From assembly GCF_004366815.1 (NCBI RefSeq), contig NZ_SORI01000002.1, forward strand, positions 1 to 64,000: 64,000 bases of DNA, given 5' to 3'. The notes beneath the pieces are model-generated. The model was given only the letters and a program-made list of their open reading frames with translations, was not told the origin of the DNA and ran no database searches. This stretch comes from Aminivibrio pyruvatiphilus (GTDB taxonomy: Bacteria; Synergistota; Synergistia; Synergistales; Aminobacteriaceae). Position numbers and translations under genes: made by a program. Shown in pieces: positions 32,496-40,205 of this stretch (the first letter of the stretch is position 1; each line of letters starts with the position of its first letter).

Positions 32496-33023
32496 CTACA
32501 GTTTCAGCGCAATACCCGCCACGGCACCGGCAACGATGATCAGGGCGGGGTGAAGGGGCGAAAAAATCATCAGGGCCAGGGAAACGGAGCCGATGACCCA
32601 GGTGGTCCGGTTTTTCAGCGCATTCGGCCCCATGTCCCAGGCCGCGTAGGCAAGCATGGCCACCACCACGGGACGGAGCCCCCGCAGCATGCTCGTCACG
32701 AGGGGATTGTCCTTCACAAGGGAGACAAACCCCATCAGGACCAGCAGGGCAAGGGCACTCGGCAGAATGATCCCCGCAAGGGCCACCAGTGCTCCCGGCC
32801 ACCCGGCCTTCCGGTATCCGATGGCGGCTGCCATCTTGGTGATAATGGGCCCGGGGAGGGCATTGCCTATGGCCAGTGCATCCATGAAATCCTCCGTGCC
32901 GATCCATTTCCGGCGCTCGATCACCTCGGCCTTCAGCAGGGGCACCATGGACGGCCCTCCGCCATAGGCTACGGACCCGGTCTTCGCAAAGGACACGAAC
33001 AGGGCCAGAAGATCTTTTCCCAA
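32496..33023 (-). CDS. Short chromate-transporter (ChrA-half) protein, first of a pair
   Basis: The 175-residue membrane protein carries the same CHR motifs as its neighbour (AYGGGPSMVPL, AIGNALPGPIITKM, SMLRGLRPVVVAML), and the pair probably forms a heterodimer with opposite membrane orientation. Start is TTG at 33023, seven bases after GGAGG; this makes the two proteins nearly equal in length. An upstream in-frame ATG would place the Shine-Dalgarno inside the gene. The operon is preceded by a promoter (33135-33163) with a terminator-like hairpin (33061-33095) in its leader. Confidence 0.85.
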   Translation of the reverse strand: MGKDLLALFVSFAKTGSVAYGGGPSMVPLLKAEVIERRKWIGTEDFMDALAIGNALPGPIITKMAAAIGYRKAGWPGALVALAGIILPSALALLVLMGFVSLVKDNPLVTSMLRGLRPVVVAMLAYAAWDMGPNALKNRTTWVIGSVSLALMIFSPLHPALIIVAGAVAGIALKL

Positions 33024-33060
33024 AACAACTCCTCCTTCATTCCGTTTCCTGATGTACGGC

Positions 33061-33095
33061 AAAAACGTTCCTGCGAAGGGATCTTCGCAGGAACG
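33061..33095 (-). terminator. Terminator-like hairpin in the chromate-transporter leader
   Basis: A perfect 12-bp stem (33066-33077 with 33084-33095, loop of six) is followed leftward by TTTTTG. It lies between the promoter at 33135-33163 and the first transporter start, so it could attenuate the operon. Confidence 0.7.
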
Positions 33096-33134
33096 CCGAA
33101 TCTCGAACCATCTTCCGTGTACGGTGCATTTTCG

Positions 33135-33163
33135 ATTTTAGATGATTCTCCGGTTTTTTTCAA
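33135..33163 (-). promoter_or_regulatory. Promoter for the chromate-transporter pair
   Basis: Read leftward, TTGAAA (33158-33163) is followed after 17 bases by TAAAAT (33135-33140). Transcription would begin near 33128. Confidence 0.6.
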
Positions 33164-33173
33164 TCGCACCGGC

Positions 33174-33350
33174 CTTCAGCCTAAATCCGCAGGCAGCGGG
33201 GAGCGTCACCGGTGCTCGCTTGGGCCGCCGGTGCAGATTGTCGTCCTTGACAACTGCACCTGAAACCGACATCCTTGTCGGTTTCTCGGCCCGGGCGCTG
33301 TGCCCGGCGACACTCCCTCTGCCAGGAGAAGCTGCGGATTTAGGTTCAGG
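33174..33350 (+). ncRNA. Multi-armed inverted-repeat element: structured RNA or small mobile element
   Basis: The ends CCTAAATCCGCAG (33180-33192) and CTGCGGATTTAGG (33332-33344) are perfect complements and the pairing extends outward with wobbles. A second stem follows inside (33193-33203 with 33313-33322, one bulge). The interior folds into hairpins at 33207-33233, 33232-33258, 33262-33285 (perfect 10 bp) and 33289-33308. Three pairs are G-T on the plus strand, favouring a plus-strand RNA. The 13-mer TGCGGATTTAGGT of the right end also occurs at 165-177. It occupies most of the gap 33164-33397; no coding frame is supported there. Confidence 0.5.
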
Positions 33351-33397
33351 ACGACACGAGGGGGAACGTTATCCCGGGAGAGGGATTCCCCGGTACT

Positions 33398-34312
33398 TCA
33401 CCGTCCGGCAAGAGCGGCCTTCGCTTTTTCCCAGGGCAGGACGGACAGGGGCATGGCCGCCCTGACGGTCTTCTTCGGGTCCACTACCTGGCTGATCCTC
33501 AGGTCCATGGAAAGGGAGCACAGAATGAGGGCATCTTCGAAGGAAAGGCCCAGAGCTTTCCGCACCAGGTCGGTCATGGCCTCGCTCGCTGAAGTGACGG
33601 CCCGCTCGATGGATTCTTCCGAAGCGATGATGACGATCTCTTTCTCCGTCACGGCAATGGGCCACGGAGCGGATAACCCCTTCAGCAGGTCCAGGACGAC
33701 GGTGACCCTGGCGGGTACTTCCGCTCCCGAACAGCCGATTTCACCGTCCCCCATCACCGCGTGGCAGTCGCCGAGGGCAAGCATGGCACCGCTCCGGCGC
33801 ACGGGAAACCAGACTGTCGTTCCCTTGCGGATATCGGTGGTGTCCATGTTTCCTCCGTGGGCTGCCGGGGTACCGGTGGGGAAGATCCCTTCCTCAGGAG
33901 CCACCCCGATGACACCGATCATGGGCTTCAGGGGCAGGGTAATGCCTGCAAAGGTGCAGGTGCCTTTTTCCCGGTCAATCATGACCACTCTGGTAACAGG
34001 CTTTTCCACTTTTCCCGGAAGGGCGCCTTCTCCGGGAATGACCACTGAAACGGCCTGCTCTTCCACCCGGATATCCTCTATGAACACGCCGAGGAGGTCT
34101 CCTTTTTCCGCCCCCCTGACGGCCACAGGTCCGGTGGCCGGGTTGATGTAATCGAAGTTGATTTCAGTGCACAGGTCGTTTTCCGACCCGATCTGCCCGG
34201 CAAAACAATCATTCGTCTCGAAGAGGATCCTCTCCCCGGGAGAAACCTCAAGGACGGGCTTCATCTCTGCGCTGAAGGCGTAGATGTTGTTATCTGACGT
34301 GACGATATTCAT
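33398..34312 (-). CDS. Acetamidase/formamidase family protein, short form
   Basis: The 304-residue protein belongs to the FmdA/AmdA family, which hydrolyses short amides to ammonia and an acid. Recognisable blocks are NPATGPVAVRGAEKGD near residue 60, GTPAAHGGNMDTTD, and LGDCHAVMGDGEI. Size matches the roughly 300-residue bacterial form. Of two in-frame ATGs the second (34312) has better spacing from GGAGGG. It stands alone, with the structured element downstream. The window holds a second, longer family member at 49479. Confidence 0.88.
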   Translation of the reverse strand: MNIVTSDNNIYAFSAEMKPVLEVSPGERILFETNDCFAGQIGSENDLCTEINFDYINPATGPVAVRGAEKGDLLGVFIEDIRVEEQAVSVVIPGEGALPGKVEKPVTRVVMIDREKGTCTFAGITLPLKPMIGVIGVAPEEGIFPTGTPAAHGGNMDTTDIRKGTTVWFPVRRSGAMLALGDCHAVMGDGEIGCSGAEVPARVTVVLDLLKGLSAPWPIAVTEKEIVIIASEESIERAVTSASEAMTDLVRKALGLSFEDALILCSLSMDLRISQVVDPKKTVRAAMPLSVLPWEKAKAALAGR

Positions 34313-34403
34313 GGACATTCCCTCCAATTCTCCGTTTGCTCCGTGAATTTCCACTTAACCGAACCAAGAGTACCATATTTTAAACAGGGGGCAATCGCGG
34401 GAG

Positions 34404-34435
34404 AAAAAAAGAGCCTCCGTTCACCGGAGGCTCTT
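34404..34435 (-). terminator. Rho-independent terminator
   Basis: Read leftward, a 9-bp stem (34411-34419 with 34425-34433) is followed by seven T. It is the second of two tandem terminators after the secreted-protein gene at 34501. Confidence 0.75.
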
Positions 34436-34465
34436 GGGGCATCATTGACTGCGCTGCCGTTTTCT

Positions 34466-34489
34466 CTCAAAAACCCCGCACGGGGGTTT
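34466..34489 (-). terminator. Rho-independent terminator
   Basis: Read leftward, AAACCCC and GGGGTTT (34471-34489) form a compact hairpin running into TTTTT, right after the stop codon at 34501. Confidence 0.7.
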
Positions 34490-34500
34490 GCTCAGCTCCC

Positions 34501-35076
34501 TCAGCTGCCGCCCGGCTGGGGTGCAGGCCGGGGCTGCGGACGGGGCTTGGTCTTACCGGAAGATGAACCGGTGCCGTCCTCTTCCATGGCAAAGGAATTG
34601 ATCAGGTCCATCATGGCGGATTCATACTTGTTCATGGCGCTTTCTTCGCCGATGGAGAACATGAAGGCGATGCTCTCGCCTTTTCCCGCCATAAGTACGA
34701 CGCTGACGAACACGTCCGTTCCGTCGGATGTCCCCGAACCGCCGAATTCTATGGCCCGTATGCCGTTCAGGTCAAGTTCGGTGCCGTCGTCGAGTTCGAG
34801 ATCAGGCACCACCTCTTCAGCCACGTCACCCACCATTTCCATGGCCAGCTCGAAGGCTTCCTCTCCCTCGGTTTCGCCGAAAATGAGCATCACATCCCCA
34901 TCCGGAGGGGTGAACATAGTTCCCATTTTCGAATCCTTCGCTTCCCATGAAGCCGGAAGAGAAAAGGAAATCCCCGATGATTTGAGGACATAGGATTCCG
35001 CGAAGGAGGGAGCCGAAAGCGAAAAGGCCAGAAGTACCGCGATTGCTGCAATGACAAGTTTTTTCACGAGTTTCAT
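34501..35076 (-). CDS. Exported protein of unknown function, PsbP/DcrB-like pattern
   Basis: The 191-residue protein has a signal peptide (residues 1-26, ending PSFAE), then a 130-residue domain whose SSGISFSLPASWEAK opening resembles the PsbP/DcrB class of small exported alpha/beta domains, and a proline/arginine-rich tail (KPRPQPRPAPQPGG). The resemblance is by pattern only. It is monocistronic, ended by two tandem terminators. A TATAGT/TATAAC-like -10 lies about 70 bases upstream. No function can be given. Confidence 0.65.
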   Translation of the reverse strand: MKLVKKLVIAAIAVLLAFSLSAPSFAESYVLKSSGISFSLPASWEAKDSKMGTMFTPPDGDVMLIFGETEGEEAFELAMEMVGDVAEEVVPDLELDDGTELDLNGIRAIEFGGSGTSDGTDVFVSVVLMAGKGESIAFMFSIGEESAMNKYESAMMDLINSFAMEEDGTGSSSGKTKPRPQPRPAPQPGGS

Positions 35077-35243
35077 CCTCTCTGGAAAGGGTGTGGAAAA
35101 GCGGGGGCCTGCAAGCCCGGAATGAGTGACACTGCTTCTTGCTTTGTGTTATAGACTATACTGCTTATCACTAAAAAAATAAATAGCCTTTACTATAACT
35201 TTACATTTCTCGCTTTCATTCAGCATCTTCGGAACGATCACCG

Positions 35244-35270
35244 AAAAAAAGCCGCCCCCGAAGGGGCGGC
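35244..35270 (-). terminator. Rho-independent terminator of the deaminase gene
   Basis: Read leftward, GCCGCCCC and GGGGCGGC (within 35251-35270) form a stem followed by seven T. Confidence 0.8.
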
Positions 35271-35286
35271 GCTCGAACAGGATCTC

Positions 35287-35856
35287 CTACTTCAGCACCA
35301 TTTTCTTCTCTCCGGCCTGGTAGACCGCGGAGAGTCCGGCATAGATCTCCCGGATCTTCGCTATGCGCGCATCGGCCTTTTCCGGTTCCTGGAGCCCCTG
35401 GGCGATGTCCAGCAGCGACCGGCTGGTGTAGTAGATGTTTTCCTTCGTGGGGGAGACACAGCCGAAGACCTCCCGAAGCATTCTCAGGTCGTGGGGGATG
35501 TTGAAAACGTCCTGGGTCTGCTCATAACCGAAGAAATAGTAGATTTCCCGAAAACCCGCCCATGCGAGAGCGGAGATGCACATGGAGCAGGGTTCATGGG
35601 TGGAGAGGAAAATGCACTCCGACGGGTCCGGGTGCCCCTGGAGCTCGTAGAACAGCTTGATGGTATACACCTCTCCGTGCCAGAGGGGCGAAAAGGCTTC
35701 GTGATTCGTCCCCGCCACCACCAGGGAGAGGTCGTCCTTCCGGAGCACCGCCGCGCCGAAGACCTTGCAGCCGATAGCCACTCCGCGGGCGGTCAGGGGC
35801 ACGATATCCCCTTCGATCACATCAAGCATGCGGTAAAACAGCTTTTCCTTCTCCAC
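35287..35856 (-). CDS. Zinc-dependent cytidine/deoxycytidylate deaminase-fold protein
   Basis: The 189-residue protein has the CMP/dCMP deaminase zinc site: HGE (zinc His and catalytic Glu) followed by PCSMC, within STHEPCSMCISALAW. It has an N-terminal strand GCKVFGAAVLRKDD and a C-terminal extension of about 60 residues. The fold covers cytosine, guanine and tRNA deaminases, so the substrate is open. Start GTG at 35856 follows AAGGGG by a suitable distance; the upstream in-frame extension overlaps other sequence and looks non-coding. Confidence 0.8.
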   Translation of the reverse strand: MEKEKLFYRMLDVIEGDIVPLTARGVAIGCKVFGAAVLRKDDLSLVVAGTNHEAFSPLWHGEVYTIKLFYELQGHPDPSECIFLSTHEPCSMCISALAWAGFREIYYFFGYEQTQDVFNIPHDLRMLREVFGCVSPTKENIYYTSRSLLDIAQGLQEPEKADARIAKIREIYAGLSAVYQAGEKKMVLK

Positions 35857-35980
35857 ACCATCATCCCCTTTCGGCGTATTATTTCTTTTCCGGCAGAATG
35901 CTGAACACCACGGCGATGATCTTTTCCTGGACGGATCCTTTCTCAACGGGCCTCCACGAGGCCCACTCAGGAAAGATCGT

Positions 35981-36307
35981 TCACTGGTCCACCAGTCCCT
36001 TCGTGTCAAGGGCATAGTCAAAGGAATCCTGGACACGGTACTCGCTTCCGTCGAGGCGAATGTTCCACTGCAGTATCTCGATCAGGTTCTGCCCCGGGAT
36101 CACCAGGTGAACATAGGTTTCCGCCACCTGCTCCGCCCCGGGGACGCAGTCGTCCACCAGCCTCGTGCGGTCGGCGTAGAGTGAATACACTACGCCGTCA
36201 ACCTCGGCAATTTTCCGCAGGTCCCCCTTCCATGCCGGATGCCCCCAGGCGGCTGCACTGCCGAGGAACACCAGCAGAAAGGCGGTAAAAAACAGCCTTC
36301 TTCTCAT
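35981..36307 (-). CDS. Small secreted protein of unknown function
   Basis: The 108-residue protein has a signal peptide (residues 1-21) and an 85-residue mature domain. The sequence is beta-rich and contains a single cysteine. The second of two close ATGs (36307) has nine-base spacing from GGAG. It lies 124 bases upstream of the deaminase gene on the same strand. I do not recognise a family. Confidence 0.6.
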   Translation of the reverse strand: MRRRLFFTAFLLVFLGSAAAWGHPAWKGDLRKIAEVDGVVYSLYADRTRLVDDCVPGAEQVAETYVHLVIPGQNLIEILQWNIRLDGSEYRVQDSFDYALDTKGLVDQ

Positions 36308-36371
36308 AACCATTCACTCCTTCTCTTCCGGATATACCGGTTCTCGTGCGCTCCGGCTGTTATTTTACCAG

Positions 36372-36400
36372 TTGACAGGGATAAAACTACAGGGGATTAT
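36372..36400 (+). promoter_or_regulatory. Promoter for the ferredoxin-AOR operon
   Basis: Perfect TTGACA (36372-36377) and GATTAT (36395-36400) are 17 bases apart, 33 bases before the start codon. Confidence 0.5.
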
Positions 36401-36433
36401 GGCGGAGAGTGAAAAAACGGAGAGGTGACATGT

Positions 36434-36862
36434 ATGGCAATTCAATACCTGAGAGTTGTGAACCGGGACCAGTGCATCGGCTGCTTCAGCTGCATGTACG
36501 CCTGCTCCCGGATGGTCCGGAATGCGGGCGGCAGCGGCAAGGCGGCCCTCAGGGTCAAGGGGTACGCCGGAGTGGAGGGGGCCTTCTCCATCCGGGTCTG
36601 CGCCCGGTGCGAAGATCCCGACTGCGCAAAAGCATGCCCGACAGGAGCGCTGACCGCAGCCCCCAACGGCGGGGTGCGGCTGAAAAAAGACCTCTGCATC
36701 TCCTGCGGCGCCTGCGTGAAGGCCTGCGCCATCAGCGCCCTTCAGTGGGACGAGGAGGAACGGCATCCCATTCCGTGCATCTTCTGCGGCCAGTGCGTAA
36801 AGTACTGCCCCAACAACGTACTCGCCATGACCGAAAAAACGGAAGGAGGCGACCGGAGATGA
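36434..36862 (+). CDS. Four-cluster [4Fe-4S] ferredoxin-like electron carrier
   Basis: The 142-residue protein carries 16 clustered cysteines in four groups: CIGCFSCMYAC, CARCEDPDCAKACP, CISCGACVKACA and CIFCGQCVKYCP. That predicts four [4Fe-4S] clusters, as in HycB/DmsB-type electron-transfer subunits. The stop overlaps the start of the following AOR gene, so it is almost certainly that enzyme's electron-transfer subunit. ATG at 36434 is preferred over GTG at 36425 by spacing to AGAGG. It likely links the AOR to ferredoxin or another redox partner. Confidence 0.9.
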   Translation: MAIQYLRVVNRDQCIGCFSCMYACSRMVRNAGGSGKAALRVKGYAGVEGAFSIRVCARCEDPDCAKACPTGALTAAPNGGVRLKKDLCISCGACVKACAISALQWDEEERHPIPCIFCGQCVKYCPNNVLAMTEKTEGGDRR

Positions 36863-38595
36863 AGGGAAGAACCCTGCACGTGGACCTGGCCTCCGGGACA
36901 GACCGGCTGCTCGACGACAACCGGCTTTTCTCCGAATGGCTCGGCGGATCGGCTGCCGCCACGGAACTCCTTTTCCGGTACGGAGCCCCGAAGGGCGACC
37001 CCCTGGCCCCGGAAAGCCCTGTGATCTTCGCCATCGGTCCCTTCAGCGCCCTGTACCCTGTGGCCACGAAGACCGCGGCCCTCTTCAAGTCTCCTCTCTC
37101 CGGAGAGCTGGGAGAATCCCACGCCGGGGGGCGGCTGGCCATGTCTTTCCGGGAGGCGGGCATCGCCGCCCTTGTCATCACCGGCAGGGCGGAGCGCCCC
37201 TCTTACCTGGCCATCGAAAACGACACCGTCGCAGTCAAATCGGCCTCGACTTTCTGGGGTCAGTCGGCCACGGCCACCGACCGGATTCTCCGGGAAGCGG
37301 AGAGCAAAACGGGACGAAAAATTTCAGTTGTCCGCATCGGTCCCGCCGGGGAACGGCTCTCTCCCATGGCCTGCGCCACCGTGGACGGCTCCCGCCATTT
37401 CGGCCGCCTCGGCCTCGGCGCCGTCCTGGGGAGCAAGAACCTCAAGGCCATAGTCGTCAGCGGGACGAAAACCCTGCCCCTGGCGAAACCGAAGGAGTTC
37501 AAAGCCGTTTATGACATACTGTACGACCGGGTCGTCAGGTCGAAGGAAATGAAAAAATACCACGACCTGGGCACCGCCGCCAACGTCCGTCCCCTCTCCA
37601 TGATACGGGGGCTCCCCACACGGAACTTCTCCCAGGGCAACTTTGAAGGGGCCGATGACATCTCCGGGGAACGGTTTGCCGGGGAATTCCTGGTGCAGCA
37701 CACGGCCTGCGCCCACTGCCAGTGCGGCTGCATCCACCTCGCCGAACTGCGGGAGGAGTTCGCCCCGTACCACTACAGCACGAACAGGGTCTCCTACGAC
37801 TACGAGCTGATCTACGCCATGGGAAGCATGCTCAGCCTTTCCTCCCCCGAGGACGTTCTGAAGCTCCTCCTGGTTACGGAAAAGCAGGGGTGGGACGTCA
37901 TTTCCCTGGGCTGCACCCTTGCCTGGGCCACGGAATCCTTCCTCCGGGGAACCCTTTCCCTCGCCGAAACGGGAGATCTGCCCCTCTCCTTCGGAGACGG
38001 TGCGGCGTATCTCGAAATGCTGGAACGCATGGCAAAAGGACAGGGAGAATTCTACCGGGACCTGGAGAAGGGGTGCGCCTTCTGCGCCAGGAAATACGGC
38101 GGGGAGGAATGGGCCGTCCAGTACGGCGGCGTGGAGCCGGGGGGATACATGACCGGTGAGAACTTTGCCGTCACCTGCATGATGGGGGTGCGCCACTCCC
38201 ACCTGGACGACACAGGATACTCCATCGACCAGAAGCTCCTGAACGCCGCCCAGCCGCTGGAAGACCAGGTCCGGGCCCAGGTGAAGGAAGCCCGGTGGCG
38301 CATGGTACTCAATTCCCTCATGATCTGCCTCTTCGCCCGGGGCGTCTACGATGAAGAGATAATCCTCAGCGGACTGGACGCCCTCGGCCTGGAGTGGGAC
38401 GCAGAAAAACTGCAGGCCATGTCGGAAAAGGCCCTGCTCCGAAAATACGAATGGAAGGCTCTCTGCGGCTTCGATCACAGTTTGGTGAAGATTCCGAAAA
38501 AAATGTACTCCGTCCAGACGGCCACGGGGCTTATCGGACGAGAATCCCTGGAGGAAAGGCTCCGGCTGTACCGGAAGTACGCCGGGCTGCTGTAA
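36859..38595 (+). CDS. Second AOR-family tungsten oxidoreductase
   Basis: The 578-residue protein is homologous to the AOR at 27684 but diverged. Cluster cysteines are Cys284, Cys287 and Cys291 (CAHCQCGC, with an extra cysteine at 289) plus Cys490 (LMICLF). The N-terminal pterin domain has WLGGSAAATELLF, and GPAGERLSP is conserved. It is translationally coupled to a four-cluster ferredoxin (ATGA overlap), a pairing seen in AOR-family enzymes outside the classical aldehyde oxidisers. Substrate could be an aldehyde or aromatic acid; it cannot be told. A terminator follows. Confidence 0.9.
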   Translation: MKGRTLHVDLASGTDRLLDDNRLFSEWLGGSAAATELLFRYGAPKGDPLAPESPVIFAIGPFSALYPVATKTAALFKSPLSGELGESHAGGRLAMSFREAGIAALVITGRAERPSYLAIENDTVAVKSASTFWGQSATATDRILREAESKTGRKISVVRIGPAGERLSPMACATVDGSRHFGRLGLGAVLGSKNLKAIVVSGTKTLPLAKPKEFKAVYDILYDRVVRSKEMKKYHDLGTAANVRPLSMIRGLPTRNFSQGNFEGADDISGERFAGEFLVQHTACAHCQCGCIHLAELREEFAPYHYSTNRVSYDYELIYAMGSMLSLSSPEDVLKLLLVTEKQGWDVISLGCTLAWATESFLRGTLSLAETGDLPLSFGDGAAYLEMLERMAKGQGEFYRDLEKGCAFCARKYGGEEWAVQYGGVEPGGYMTGENFAVTCMMGVRHSHLDDTGYSIDQKLLNAAQPLEDQVRAQVKEARWRMVLNSLMICLFARGVYDEEIILSGLDALGLEWDAEKLQAMSEKALLRKYEWKALCGFDHSLVKIPKKMYSVQTATGLIGRESLEERLRLYRKYAGLL

Positions 38596-38639
38596 ACCCA
38601 GGGAAAGCGGGAGTTGTGCCGGAGGAGCGGATGAAAACA

Positions 38640-38675
38640 GGGGAGCCCTTTCGGGCTCCCCTTCGCTGTTCTTTT
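38640..38675 (+). terminator. Rho-independent terminator of the second AOR operon
   Basis: GGGGAGCCC-TTTC-GGGCTCCCC (38640-38661) is followed by a T-rich tract ending at 38675. It separates the operon from the convergent sugar-acid operon. Confidence 0.8.
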
Positions 38676-38692
38676 TGGTCGGTGCCGTTCCC

Positions 38693-39460
38693 TCAGAATC
38701 CTGTCACCGCACCGCCGTCCACCGGGAGAATCACTCCCGTGACGAAAGAGGCCGCAGGGCTGCTGAGGTAGACCGCCGCGTCGCCGATGTCCTCCGGGTC
38801 GCCGAAACGGCCCATGGGGGTCCGCCCGAGGATCTTCGCCTTCCGCTCCGGGTCGCTGTTCACAGCCCTGTGCATCATCTCCGAGTTGATCCACCCCGGG
38901 GCGATGGCGTTCACCCTCACTCCCAGAGGGGCCAGTTCCGCCGTCAGTGCCCGGACCATGCCTCCCACGGCGCTCTTCGCGGCCGTGTAGCCGATGACCT
39001 GGGGCATGCCGATGAAGGTGGTCATGGAGGCGATGAAGAGGATATGTCCATGCTTCCGGGCAGCCATGGACGGCGCGAAGGCTTTGGACATGACGAAGCT
39101 TCCGCTCACATGGGTCCGCAGGACCTTGTCGAAGTCCTCGTAGGCCGTCTCCAGAAAGGGCTGCTTGTGGTGGATTCCGGCGTTGTTCACCAGTATGGAC
39201 ACGGGGCCGAACTTTTCTTCCACTGTCCGGGCGAACTCTTCCGCCCCCCGGGTATCCGTCACGTCCCCGACGATATATCCGGCCCTGTCTCCCAGCTTAT
39301 CCGCAGCCGTGCGCAGCAGTTCTTCCCGGCGCCCGGCAAGCACCACACGGGCGCCTGCCCGGATCATGGACTCAGCTATCCCGAAGCCGATCCCCGTACC
39401 TCCACCGGTGATGAGGGCCCGTTCTCCTTCCAGGGAGAACCGGCTGTACTTTCCCGTCAT
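38693..39460 (-). CDS. Short-chain dehydrogenase, gluconate 5-dehydrogenase-like
   Basis: The 255-residue NAD(P)-dependent enzyme has GGGTGIG (about 20-26), NNAG, and the catalytic S...YxxxK (the YTAAK motif). It ends with the [12 protein letters not shown] block typical of classical SDRs. Sequence pattern resembles 2-keto/5-keto-gluconate reductases, which suits its place as the last gene of a sugar-acid operon. The second of two close ATGs is preferred. The exact substrate is uncertain. Confidence 0.85.
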   Translation of the reverse strand: MTGKYSRFSLEGERALITGGGTGIGFGIAESMIRAGARVVLAGRREELLRTAADKLGDRAGYIVGDVTDTRGAEEFARTVEEKFGPVSILVNNAGIHHKQPFLETAYEDFDKVLRTHVSGSFVMSKAFAPSMAARKHGHILFIASMTTFIGMPQVIGYTAAKSAVGGMVRALTAELAPLGVRVNAIAPGWINSEMMHRAVNSDPERKAKILGRTPMGRFGDPEDIGDAAVYLSSPAASFVTGVILPVDGGAVTGF

Positions 39461-39500
39461 TGTCATCCCTTCTCTCTTCTCAATGCCCTGCCGTCGATCC

Positions 39501-40163
39501 TCAGAGGATCCCGTAGGTCTCGAAGGCCTTCGTGGTGCTCATTCCGGCCTCGATGGCCTTCCGGACCGTCTTTTCTCCCGCCGCCTTCTCCAGGGCCTTC
39601 TCCACCGCTTCGTCGGCGACCTTCGAGGGGATAATAAGCACACCGTCCACGTCGCCGAAGACGATGTCCCCGGGAAGAACGGTCACGTTCCCCACTTCGA
39701 GCCTGCACCGGTAGTCCGCCACCTGGGTCCGCACCGAAGAATCCTGGGCGTAGCAGCCCATGCTGAACACCGGCCAGTTCTGCTCCAGGACCTGGGGCGT
39801 GTCCCTGTGCCATCCGTCCACCACGGCACCCACGGCGCCCCGCGTCCTGGATGCCGCCGTGAGCAGCTCGCCCCAGTAGGCGCATCGCCTGCCGCCTCCC
39901 GAGGCAAGGTAGACTTCCCCTTCCTCGAGCTGGTCCAGGGCCTCGGTGAGAAGGCCGAAGGGCTTTTTCTGCACGCCGAAAACATCGATCATGAGCACCG
40001 TCATGGCCCGCCCGGCAAGTTTCATGTCATCCCTCAGGGGGCGGATCGCCTGGGGCAGGAACTGGTGGTAGTATCCCATGGCGTCCAGGATGTCCCCCAC
40101 CACAGGCGTATACAATTTTTCCTTCATCAGGGCGAAAAGTTCCCTGTCGCTGTTCCACTGCAT
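39501..40163 (-). CDS. RraA-like / HMG-aldolase family protein
   Basis: The 220-residue protein has the RraA fold signature: [12 protein letters not shown] at the start, then [16 protein letters not shown] and [17 protein letters not shown]. Members with the aldolase residues cleave 4-hydroxy-4-methyl-2-oxoglutarate or related oxo-acids; others inhibit RNase E. Within this catabolic operon an oxo-acid aldolase or decarboxylase role is more likely. Start ATG at 40163. It lies 42 bases downstream of an enolase-superfamily gene. Confidence 0.85.
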   Translation of the reverse strand: MQWNSDRELFALMKEKLYTPVVGDILDAMGYYHQFLPQAIRPLRDDMKLAGRAMTVLMIDVFGVQKKPFGLLTEALDQLEEGEVYLASGGGRRCAYWGELLTAASRTRGAVGAVVDGWHRDTPQVLEQNWPVFSMGCYAQDSSVRTQVADYRCRLEVGNVTVLPGDIVFGDVDGVLIIPSKVADEAVEKALEKAAGEKTVRKAIEAGMSTTKAFETYGIL

Positions 40164-40205
40164 GGCACGACCTCCCGCTTTCGTTGTTCCGGCCCGCTTC
40201 CGGGC

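Noticed and set aside
33311-33345. GCCAGGAGAAGCTGC resembles the B12-box of cobalamin riboswitches.
   Set aside because: The other conserved cobalamin-riboswitch blocks are not found around it, the bases fall in the loop between two long-range stems of the 33174-33350 element, and no B12-related gene follows.
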